A stretch of DNA of 64,000 bases from Pampus argenteus (Eukaryota > Chordata > Actinopteri > Scombriformes > Stromateidae). Location of the stretch: positions 18,370,001 through 18,434,000 of the forward strand of contig CM072866.1 in the NCBI GenBank assembly GCA_036937835.1, read 5' to 3'. The position numbers and the translations under genes were made by a program. This document shows positions 33,721-45,900 of the stretch, piece after piece (position 1 is the stretch's first letter; each line of letters begins with the position of its first letter). The notes under the pieces were generated by a model that saw only the letters and a list, made by a program, of their open reading frames with translations, made no database searches and was not told the origin of the DNA.

Positions 33721-36088
33721 TACTAATGAAAGGTATATGAGTCAGTGCTTTTCACTGTTTGGGAGCAGACATACTATAATGAAGTATGTAGCCTGCTGTG
33801 TCAACTGTACTTAAGGTACAATATATACAATATATACAAAGCAGCACAGAAACACGGAGGAGGAGGCGTCAGTTTTGCCCCGGGCCCCTAAAGTGAGCAT
33901 AACTGATATACATATCATTATATTCATTATATATACTGAACTGACGGTTAGTCTGAAAGATCTTTTTTTTTTTTAATATTTTAAACAATGCTAACAAACC
34001 TTTAATATTCATTACTTTAATATATTTAAAGATCATACAGCAAGTGTGTCATGTTGTGCCAGTTTCTTCATTTGAGGGTGTTTGTTGCCCCCCAGTGTTG
34101 AACAACAGAGATTACAAGATGATTAATGAAAGTACATCAGAGATTATATTCTGCGCACACAGTTGATTTTTAACAACTGGATTCAATAATTTGAATGATT
34201 TTTATTATAAATAAAGGGCAATAATCTGTGTAGAAGACAGTACAGATCATTTTGGTATGTGTCAACACAAATTTGTTTCCACACAAAACTCAACTCAAGG
34301 TCCACTTACTCGTTTGTTCTGTAACTTTCTACCCTATCACATGGTCCTTATCAGCTCACTCAGCTGCTGTGGAAATGTGGACGTGGCACCTGTAAATTGA
34401 GACTGTAAATTTCAAAAGGTTGTTTGTTTATTACGCTAATGTTAAAGTCAAATTTTAGGTGAGTGCAGAGAAACTTTCCCTCTCCTGCAGATGAATGCAA
34501 AAACATAATAGTGTAAAACTCTGCACGGTGAAGCTCGAAAAATCAACTGAAGTAACAAGAAGAAAAAAAACAGCATCTTAAATCACCTCAAAACAAACAA
34601 TCTAACGTGATACTGAGATGACCGAGGTCGTCTCCAGGAGACTAAAACAAAACTCTTCACAACAGGACCTCTTTCCAAGTTTGTCACGAACATAGAAACT
34701 GTACACAAGTGATTCCTTGCAAGATTGAGACTCTGATTTATCTAGAAGTACTTTCTCCTGACCAGATGTGGGACTGTTGGCTGGAGGAGTAGAAAGCCAG
34801 AGGTGTGCTCCGTCAAGCCAGGCCACGTGGAAACATTTTCTACACAACAAGTCTTCCAGCGTTTTTTAAGCACAGTTTACCCAAAACCAAGCGTGAACTA
34901 TGTTATCGGTCTAATTATCCCCCAGAGGCTCAATGGTTGAATAGTTGAACTGCTCGGACAAGTTGTCTGACAGGAACATTCTCCCTCCATTGTTGAACAA
35001 AGACAAGCGTCTTCATAAACACAGCTGTGGGTTTGCTCACGCTGCCTCTGACAAGTTTTCACAGATCATCTTCTTCTTCTGTGGTGTGGATGGTGCTACA
35101 GCTATATTTCACTGTGTTGTATAGCGACAATAAAGATGAACTTTTGGTTTAATTGATGGCCAGCAGGGGCGGGTGGGAGTGGAAGTTCAAGGTTTTCTCC
35201 TGTATTGTGTCAAAGAACACGATCTGCCACTGTAAGTTGAAATTAAGAAAATATTTCTGAAGAAAAGCCTCCTGGATCCTCCCTGATTCATGTCCAGTTT
35301 TGGACCTTTATTGCATATTCGCATATTTCCTGTCATCTCACTACTTTCAAATATCTAATAAAAAAAAAAAAAAAGCATAAAATCCGCACCAAAATAATAA
35401 TAATAATAACAGAAACGGATAATAAAAAAAATTCTGTGGCTGGAAATGTGATGGGAGATAAGAGTGCGCTTCTAATGCCCTGTGGACAAAATCCAATAAT
35501 TCAGGTGAAGATTTAATGTATTATTGAGGAAGTCACAAGATTGAATTTTGTGTTCTGTCCAAAACCTCATATTTTAGGAGAAGTTTTCGTCCAATCACTG
35601 AAGGACTGGAAATGGGTGAGAACGAGAAACTGGGGTCCTTGAGTTTGGAAATAACACTCGTTTTCCTTATTTATGATCCATAAATAAAAATCAATCAATG
35701 TACCTGTTATACTACATTGTGCTGCTTAACACAGCTAATTACCGTCATTACTGTAACTATAACTGACATTAGAGGAAATGTCTTTTAAATATTTAGTTTG
35801 GGCAATGTTCGTTTGTGTTGACACATGATTTAAAAGAAAGAATATATATTTGAAATATTTAGCTTATTGTTGAGTGACCAATAAAAGTGTTTTTGTAGAA
35901 TCCCCGTTTATAATCAGCAAGTATGTTGCTCAAAAATAGAAATTGTATTTACGCTGTGTTGAAGATATCCAGCCCTAAAAAAATCCTGAATAGACAAAAA
36001 CAAAAAAAGTCTCAACCTTGATTTAGTAAAATTTAATTTATCTACAATTATTCCTCCATACAGGCATACAGACCAATAGATTTTTTTT
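33721..36088. other. Intergenic region between coro2a and uso1
   Basis: No gene supported. AT-rich sequence with short A and T runs and (AAT)n near 35390-35410. It separates the human 9q22-type pair from the human 4q21-type pair. Confidence 0.6.
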
Positions 36089-36094
36089 TTTATT
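36089..36094 (-). terminator. Candidate poly(A) signal of uso1
   Basis: TTTATT on the plus strand is AATAAA on the minus strand, about 815 nt after the uso1 stop. It implies a 3'UTR at about 36070-36910. Other signals may be used. Confidence 0.45.
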
Positions 36095-36910
36095 CATTTC
36101 AATGTGGCTCATAAATTGATAAGTTACACAATATCATACAGAAGCTGGATGCCAGTACTGGACAAAAAGTTGCAAAAATATCCTTTTTGTCTTTACAGGT
36201 TTTCTGTCAGTGTTTTGCAGCATATTGTAGAGCAGTTAGGTGTCATCAAAGTGAAATGAAACAACTCTGAGTGTTGAAATACTGTCACACACTGAACTGC
36301 AACAGACTGGGGCGGGCAGGGTGATGGCACAGTGACAGCTGCTGGGTGATTTTAGCGTGAGGGGACTCGGTGCATCGAGAGAAGTACAGCAGGATGGAGA
36401 AAGCCGACCTGACGAGCTCGCCAGAATGAGACAATATCAAATCTGTTTATAGGTGCATTTTGCTACATTTTAAATCCTCCGCTCTAAACTTTCCACATGA
36501 CCTGTGTGTTAAAATTCACCTAAAGTAGCATATTTCTTTTTTATAATTATAAACTATATGACAATACATTACAATAAACACAAAACTGGTAAAAATTCAT
36601 CCCAAACTGAAGGTAAAAGTCACAGAGATGAACGCACTGACAAGTTTAAATCTTTTAAATCTGAACTGAAAGTAGAACCAGATGTTGAACAAAAAAGTCC
36701 AAACAAAACCTCCCCAAACATGAACATGTGATGTGAACGTGGGGTGAAGAAAAAAAAATGAAGATAGCGTGGCAGCTGGAAAGAGAAACCGCTTCAAATA
36801 TTAGTCCTATCTTTCAGTTTCTCATCTGTGTTTCTGCAAAGTCTTTTCTTGCCTGCTGTCGGACACATTTCCGATCTGTCTCTCTTCTGTTTTTGTTCGT
36901 CCAGTGTTTT

Positions 36911-36988
36911 CTAGTCCTCGTCTTCTTCATCCTCCTCGTCATCTTCGTCCGTTAGCTCCTTGGCATCAAGGTCGTCTTCATCTTCAAC
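36911..36988 (-). CDS. uso1: uso1 last exon, acidic tail
   Basis: Encodes 25 residues and a TAG stop. Most residues are Asp or Glu, with a short DAKELTDED core. In mammalian p115 the acidic C-terminus binds GM130 and giantin; the conserved charge suggests the same role here. Confidence 0.9.
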   Translation of the reverse strand, partial: VEDEDDLDAKELTDEDDEEDEEDED

Positions 36989-39900
36989 CTGTAAGGAAAG
37001 TGTCACAGTCTAACTGAAGCACACTAAACACAGCTGCACACAGCTCCTGTTTTTGTAGCCATTTCTCATAAAGCCCACTACTCACGACAGGTTTACAACT
37101 AGAAGCTGAGAACAACCAAGATTATGAAAACTAAAGACAGTGAGTGACAACTTTTTTTCCTCTTACTACATACAGTACAGGTTACCCTCGTGTACCCATA
37201 TTTTACTAACCTGATCGTGTTGGGAAATGACTTAAAATGAGAGATCCTACACTGATTACAACCATGAATACCAAGTGTCCCAAAATGACCAAATTATCGT
37301 ACATTATGGGACATTATTGATCGCACATCTGGCAACGCTGGGTTGCCTTGTTGCTGGTTGGTTGTTGGGGCTGAATACAGCCTGAGAGCAAGACGGCAGG
37401 TGCTACTCAGGGCTGAAAACAGTACTTCTATCTTTCTAGCATGTTTTCAGGTTATATTTATTTACTATTAATTTAAAGAGTCGTGTTGTTGGTAATCACA
37501 ACCTGGCAGGAATTCTCACGTGTGACTGTATCAAAGCAGAAACTACATCCTATAAAAACAGCTGACCATGTTAATTTATGATCCAAACTCTGCAGAAAAG
37601 ATATTTAAAAAAACAAAAAAAAACACTGAAACACTAAATCTGGACTAACGACAGCTGGACTGTAAACTCTGCTGGAGTTGAATGAACTATAAAAGGTAAG
37701 TGGATTGATTTTCATACAGTCTACGGTCGTCTACGATCAGCAAAAATAATACTTACGTGTGTCGGTGCCTATTGTTGCAGCAATAAATACAATTTAAGAT
37801 GTTGGGTTATATCACACGTTAACTTGTCTTGTCATTTAGTCAGCCTACTGTAACATTCCCCTCACTCTCTGCAGGTTTCAATAAGCATTGCTGAAATTTC
37901 CTAACATAATGGCCAAAATTAAAACTTAAGTTTGTCCTGTTAATTAAAAAAAAACAAAAAAAACAAAAACAAAACCAAAACTAAAACACAGTATTGATGG
38001 TTTGTCTACCGTCTCTCCCAGGTCTTTGAGTTTCTGTTTGAGGCTGTGGATCTTCTGGTCCTGGTCTGCCAGCAGCATCAGCAGGTCGTCCTGCTCCTTC
38101 TTGGACTCCTGCAGCTCTGTTTGCAGCTTTGCTTTCTCTGTCTGCAGGATGGCCACCGTGCTGGTGGCTGAAGCCAGCTGCTGCTCCAGCTCCGCCCGAC
38201 CCTTCGACAGGCTGCTCGCCTCGTCCTGAGACGGAGAAGATGTTGATTAGAAAGAGTGCCACATACAAAAGATCGCAATCAAGGACAATATTCAGACAGA
38301 TCTTCACACACCTTGAGTTTTTCTGTCTCAGATGTCTGTGCTGCGAGTCTGCTCTCTAGGTCTGCCATCTTGGTGGAATCTAATGAGCCATCACTGCTGA
38401 GACCTGTATCAGAAGACTGAGAGAAACCACACAGGCTCTTTAATTAAAAACCTGTTTACTGGGATATTTATTCTACATTGGTGTCTTATTTGCATGTTGT
38501 TTGTTACCTCCGCTTCTAATCTTCTGAGGAGGTCTTGTCTCTCCATCTTCAGCTGGCTGATCTCTGTTGACTGGGAATGGATCTGACTGTTCAGAGCCTC
38601 CAGATCCTGGAAAAATCAACAAGGACCAGAACACATGTTTTACAGTTACAGTGTTAGGAATAATACTGGGAATGATCTATATTTTTCTTTTTTGTTGGAG
38701 ACTCTCAAAACAAACTTAAAATCAAGAATGAACTGATTGTATCAAGTATTGTCTGTACATCCAATGCCTGTTATTTCTTATTCCTCTGTGTTTCTGTTTC
38801 CTAAAACCCAAGATGCATCTAAATAGTTGCAAAATAGATAAATCTCAGCTCCAAACACATCAATGAGCTATAATGTAGTTTATTTTCTGTCTGTGTTTTC
38901 TGTTTCTAGTTTATTTTCAAGCCATAAATACTCACTAGTGCAAGATAGATAGCTTTTCAAAAAAATGAAACTGCAATGCACCAGTTTGTAAACCATTTTT
39001 AAAGGTTTATATCTTCAGGAGGAAATTTATCAGGTTTGTGTCTGACTTCCTAAAAGGTCAGAAATGTAATGAAACTGACAAGTTGTTGGGTTTGATAATA
39101 AGAAAAATATAGAATTACCTTTTAACACATGCATTAGAGAGAAAAAAGGTCAGTTTCATGCTCTTTAGAAAGAAAGCATCCCACCTTCAGTAGTTCTGTG
39201 TTGTCTGATCCTGATGCTGTTTCCTCTGATGTTTGTGTCACTTCTGACCTCTACAGTTAAAAAAAATAAAATTAAAAAAATAAGTAAAGTAAGTAAAGTC
39301 AAACCGTACTCACATCAATCACCACCCACTATACTTTAATTTTCATTGTGACAAAATGAAATGAAAACTCCAGGAACAGTTCTGATTGTAAAATTGATTT
39401 CAGAACCAATATTTGCTCATGTTGTTGAATCATTTGAAACATAAGCAGCAACAAGCAACAACTTTAAACAATAAATATCATATATTGATATTTATTGTTC
39501 CACCAAAAGCATAATTTGTTCAAGAGACACACACACACACACACAGAGAGAGATGTGTAGAGTACTAACCAGGGTGTTGATAAGAGAGTCTTTGTCACAG
39601 AGTTGTGTCTGAAGGAGTGCGTGTTGCTTGCGGAGCTCCTCCACCTCTTCTCGAAGCTGTGTGAGCTCTTCCGTCTGCAGCCCGTTCATCTGGGAGCTGT
39701 CTCCCTGGCTGTTAGACTGACTCTGGTTCTCCTTACCTGGATTCATGAGATCAACATGGCAGATTCAAAATAAAGTCTGTACATCATTTAAAGTTTTATG
39801 TGGTTATGAAAACATTTTACCTGCAATGAAATCAGATACGGCATTGTGGCGACTCTGTTGCTAACGGTTACAGAGAAACGAGGAAACCACACGAGCAACT

Positions 39901-42900
39901 CGACAGGTTTTCAGCAACTCCAGTTCAATCACATTATCTTGACTACTCAAATGGTCCACTGTTAACATCCATTACATTTTCCTCCTTCATAGTTCAAGTA
40001 TGAGCAGACTTAGTTCATTTTGTTTAATCTTCACACAAACTATAATGTAAAAAGTGACAATTTGTTGTTTTAGGTTGCAGGTTACAGTACAATGCTGGTA
40101 ATATTTAGTTTATCCATCTGCCCAGGGCACCACACCTACGCAGCATCTCCGGCTACAGTGCTGGTTGCCAGATATGCGTTACATAAAGTCACTGCACCTT
40201 ACAGATGTTTGACAAGAACTATTTACAACACGTTTACTCCCTATAGCTCAGCAATAAAGCAGTAAAATGTTATCTGGCTGCATACAAGTAATGTACTTAA
40301 AGGCATGTCCATGTGTGTATACTGTTAATGCATACTGGTTCTACCATGTGTAACCTTACTATTCTTTTCAATGACACCAAACACATGTGACTTACCTAAT
40401 TTTAGCTTGAGGATGTTGTACTGGTCTTTGTGCTGCTGGATCTGGGACAGCTGCTGGGTGATTGTAGTCTGCATCTGTTCGTTCTGAGATGACACCGATT
40501 CCACCTGCTCTTTCAGCTCCTGGATCTGAGCATCCTGAGCACCAAACATTTAACATCAAACCATCAACAGGAGAGTACATCAAATACAAATACCATCAAG
40601 TGATGCAAGACTCTTGTTTGGTCCGTTTACCTGTTCTCTGATCAGCTCTTTGTACTGAGTCACTATGTTGTCATGTTGCTCCAACGTCTTCTTCACCTCC
40701 TCTTCCTTCTTCTCCTCTTCACTGGACTTGTGAACTGCTTTGGTTATCACACCTGAGTAAACGGTGAAATAATTTGTGAGAAACCCATAAAACTTTGCAA
40801 CTGTCATGACAAATGAATCATCAGAAAAAGTGACCGACTGACCCTCTAGTTCCTTCACCAGCTTGGTGAACTCATGGTCAAAGAGCATCTGCTCTGGAGA
40901 CGGGAAGACAGGCTGCGGCTTCTGGGCCGCTCGCGAGTACAGCTCATGCTTTGTGATGAAGCCAAGTTTCTCTACAAAGTTTTCTTTTCCAATACGCTTC
41001 TCGATCAGCTGCTTTAGCTTCTCTCTGCGGAGGACAGTGAAAACGTTAAACAGGACTCTGTTTGTGTTTACATGGTTTAAGCAAAAAAAAAACAAAAAAA
41101 CATCTTTTGCTTTAAAAAGATTAAGGGATTAAAAGAACCCTGGTTAATTTTCAATGTCTATGCTTGTACAGATAAACATTAGGTATGTGTGCATTACTAC
41201 AATAATGTCCCAGAACACAGAATATATCAACACAAGGAAAAGTGCAAGTAGTAGTAGTAGTAGTAGTAGTTTCTAGGTGACACTTACTTGGTGTAGTTCT
41301 CCAGTGAGTTGTCATTATAATAAATGCAGATGCCGAGAAGCAGTGCACACAGGCCCTGCACCAGCCTTTCATCCTCTCCCAGGTTCTCTGAGATCTGTGC
41401 CGTCAACTGCAGGAGTCACAGAGTCAAGGATTTATTCAACACAGGCTTCAGAGTCTCACATGACTTTTAACCAGAACACTTCCTGTTCTCTGTAATGCAC
41501 ACAGATCTTAATCTGAATGAAAAGATTCACCTGAATTCCTGTCAAGTTACATTTTGATAGTGTTAACAAAACTGTAAATACTGCAGGTTTGAGGATGCAC
41601 ATTGAGGATATCAATATGAAAAAATAGCAAATTATATAGCTAGATAGGGTCAGTTCAGTTTATCTTTGTTTACATCATCTAGAGACTTTACGAGTAGACT
41701 TTAGCTATTTCCAATAAAAAGAAAAAAAAAAAAAAGGTTAACAGGTTACATTACAGACATTTGCAGTACTAAAGGCGCCCCAATGTGCTTCAAGGATACA
41801 AAGGGAACGTTTTCCTGATTGTGTAGAAAGTGTGTGACGGCTATTGGACAGTTGTTGATCCATGTACACAGCAGCATGAGGAGGCCCACCCTGGTCTGCA
41901 CTTTGCTGCCCTGTTGAACACAACAGAAAACACAAGAAATGTGTACAAATACTTCTTAAATGACAGTAAAAACTGCTGACAATGGTCTCATGTAAGCTAT
42001 ATAGTTAATCATCTGGAGACTGATGAGTTTAACCCATGAAGAACCAGATGTTACATATGTCACAGCACATGATCATAACCACTATTAGATTTATAATTTA
42101 TGGAGATCCATATTGTGACATTTCATTATTAAAAATGTTCTGTGTTAAATTAAGACTTCAATTTGTTGCCATACAATAACATCTCCAACATTCAGCCCAA
42201 TTTTCTTCCCATTCTGACATTTTAAAAGAGTAAAACCTTTCATTTGATTCCCAGATTAACAAAGTAAGAAACTGATTAGGTGAAACCTTCACTTCAATCA
42301 CATCAACCATTAGTAGTTTAAAAAGAGAGAGGACACGGTTCACACAGTAATGTTCACAGTAGTTACGTTCAGCCTTCATGTACATCACAAGTTCACAATT
42401 TTATTTTTTGTAGTTTTCATTCATTTTTTTCATTCTACAAGTAACTGATGACTTTTGATCGAAGAAATATGAAACTGAAAAATCACTGTTTCCGGCTCAT
42501 CAGTACATGCAAAGCAAAGCCCATTGAATAAAATGTGCTTTTTAAGAATGTAAACTAACTGTAGTAACTAAAAATGTGACATTAAATGATCATGCATTTC
42601 CATGAAAACAAATTAAGATCTACAACAGACCTCAACCTGAATTTTCTTTACTTTTTACGAAATAGTGCCTTAGTAATACGTTCATAGTAAAACAATTTTG
42701 AGTAATTTATATCAGTCAATTATAGAGAGAGAAAAAAAAGATGGTTTTCATGGAGTTGAAATGTGAGCTGATAAATGATAAGTAAATGCAGATTGGGACA
42801 CAGTGCAGAGGCGAGTATACAAATGCTAAACTGCAGTTGCTTAATGCACAACATGCTTTACAAAGAGCAGACTTCTCTCCTGGAGTAAAATAAAAGAACG

Positions 42901-45900
42901 CAAAAATCGAAGAAGTATGAACATATGGGCAATGAACGAGCGGGTAAAACCTTATCAGCATATCAGCATTACAAAAACGTACAAAATCACCTTTTCAGAT
43001 TTAGTCTCCAAATGTGACGTAATGCGAAAATGAAGAAGAAAACAAAAGAAAGGAAAAATGACCACAAGTATTAATTGAACTGGGCCACTGCAAAAAAAAA
43101 AAAATTTTTTTTTTTACTTAAGTAAAAGTAACTATACCACAGTGTAGTCTGTAATAAAGTAGTGTAATAAAAGGCCAATAGGCCGCTGGTGGACATAAAT
43201 GATAGCAAAACACAGTAGAGATTATGCTTATTTATGTTAATTACCAACTATATGTGCACTCCCTTTATTTCAGTTGAGTGTGAGAGTCTACTGTTTCATG
43301 CTGTTATTTATGGTTGCGCTACTGTCTCTCCTCTGCTCAGTCCTTCCACATACACACATCCACACACGGAGGGGAGCAAACGAGAGACGGTAAACTATGT
43401 GAAGTAAACATAATGTGTTATAAATGCCAGAAGTTTTTGAATGACTCATAGTCTGGCAACTAAACTATGACCCATTTTCTTTGAAAGATCCTAACAGAGC
43501 TTGACAACACAGCGCTTTGAGGCATAGGAGCATATAAATCTTTACACCACAATAAAAGTGGCAGTTATTGTAAGTTCTTTCAAGGGGAAAGTGTATAATA
43601 TGTGGAATATGTGTTAAGATCTTTGAGCTCTGACAGTTTCCCCGCCTCTTGCCTAATGTTAGCATGGATTGATTGATGGATAAAGTCATTCTCATCAAGT
43701 CACAAACAGGTCTGGTTTGTGAAAACAATAGCCTTGATTAAAAAAAAATGTACCTCAAAGACACTTCCTTGTGTATATTGTGAAGACTGAATCACTGGGG
43801 GTGTAGAAATAATGAGGAATTTCACCAGCTGAGCGCATTGTAAGTTGAAACTGCACCAACCTCCCAGTAGGAACTTGCTTATAGAGAGCAGGTTCCCCAG
43901 GAAAACAGCAAGGATTTCAAGATCACTGAATGTGTCTTAAAACTTCAAAATCTTCAGACTCATCTGAAGACAGTAAAAATTAAATATCCCTCATAAGTAA
44001 AAAAAATAAAAAAAATAAAAAATCTGCTGGCACCTGCATTGTACATTTGCACGCAGGTGCATGTAAACAAAAGAACAAGACAAACAAGTGTGAAGATGTC
44101 TCACTCAAACAGAAAAAGGCCCATAAGTTGCTGCAGCGCACACTTCCTGAACAGACAGATAAGGGCTTGCAGCACAGTGAACAGTCCAAGGTCACAGCTA
44201 AAAAAGCAGGAGTTAGGATTATATTAGCAAAGGTAAAACCACAAAAAAAACAGCTGATTCACTCTCAGGTGATCACTTGTGTACTCCCCCCACAGTAGTG
44301 GATGCAGTGTAAGATCACAAGCCTCCAAATCTGTGGGGAGGAGTGCACCCGTGAATCACTCTAATGAGGAAGAACTAGCTGTAGGTTAGGAAGGGATCGA
44401 GGGGGTTAACAGTTAAAATGGAAGCAAGATCCCCCAATATGTGGGCCAACAAAACCCCTACAACAGATGCCAAGCCAAAAAACAGGACAGGTGCCACCCA
44501 AACACACACGCTCTACTCACCCGTCGGCTGATCTTATCACCCTGCAAAACCACAATGTGACACTGTTCTTTTCACTGTTGTTGACACTCAACTATTTGTC
44601 AAATAACAGTCCTGTTCTTAAACAATCCGTGCTGCCCAGACACACATACTGCATACCTCCATCTCAGCAGCACTGTTATTGGCCTACCTGGGAGAGGATG
44701 TTGGTGCACTGCTGTAGCAAGGAGACAGGTGGCTTTCCCAGGCTGGTGGCGAGTTGAACCCTCAACAGTTGCTCCTTCTGGGTGAGATTGTCTTGCAGCG
44801 CGTGAGCCAAGGCCACAGCGGCACACCAGTTAGACAGCGAGTCTGCTGAGAACAGGCCTCCACACAGCAGCTGGCCAGCTGAGATAGAGTTGGCTGTGAG
44901 ATACAAGGAAAATAAGTCAGAAAAATAGTTCACATTTCTTGTGTTGTCTTTGTTTGACCAACAGTGCAAAAAGCAGTTTAAAATGACACAAAACAGAGAA
45001 AAGCAGAAGTGAGCATTTGTATTTTTGCCTGAAAAAAATTTGACGCCTCGAGTACAAAGTCTATACAAATCCCTGATAAGAATAACAAAAACAATTGATA
45101 ATGGTGTAACTGACCGTCAATGGTGGAGGGCAGCAGTGTGGCCACTATCTCCCCCTGTCCTTTCTGGTTTTTGTAGAGGAAACACTGGAAGCAGTAGAGG
45201 ACTGCACAGCGAAGCACAAATGGTTGCCTCTCATTGACCATGGACATGAGCAGGACCACGATGGCTGGTCTATGGATAAATGAAGACGTGATATCAGAGA
45301 TGAAGTAACTTAAATAATAGAAGAGGTTTAACAACTTGGTGCATTAGTTGTGTCTCACCTTGGCGGGTTTGAAGGAGCATTGACAGAAGCAAAGTAGTCC
45401 TGGTTGACCTGTGAGCCCCTGATGACCTCTGATACAGTGTTGATGGTCTGAAAACAAGCAGCCAAGATCACAGATCACTTGAGGTTGTCTCAGAGTTACT
45501 GAGCCTACTGTAGTGGGTTTTACTTTTCTGTTATTGTGATACCTCAGTGAGGATGTCAGCAGGTACACCAGTGGCCATGAGGATGGTACACAGTTGCTGC
45601 AGCAGGCCACACTGGTACATGGACTTCTGACAACTGGCTGTAGCTCCTGGAGAGTTGACTGGAGACACCATGACTCGCACCAGCTGGGATCAGGCACAGA
45701 ATATTGCAAGATTTTTCAGGCTAACGTCCCAATGTTCAGTGTGATGAATTGGAAATTTAAACTAACTCAACATGATGTATTACCTGCAGCATGAGGTGGA
45801 GGTTGGTGACTTTTTGAGCAGACCAGCCCGAGTTATCATCACCAACCTCAAACCAGGGCTTCATTCTCTGGATGTAGGAGCCCTCCTTGAAGAAGTTCTG

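Noticed and set aside
35160..35180. CTCF-like CCAGCAGGGGCGG
   Set aside because: One G is missing relative to the core, shifting the conserved GGC.
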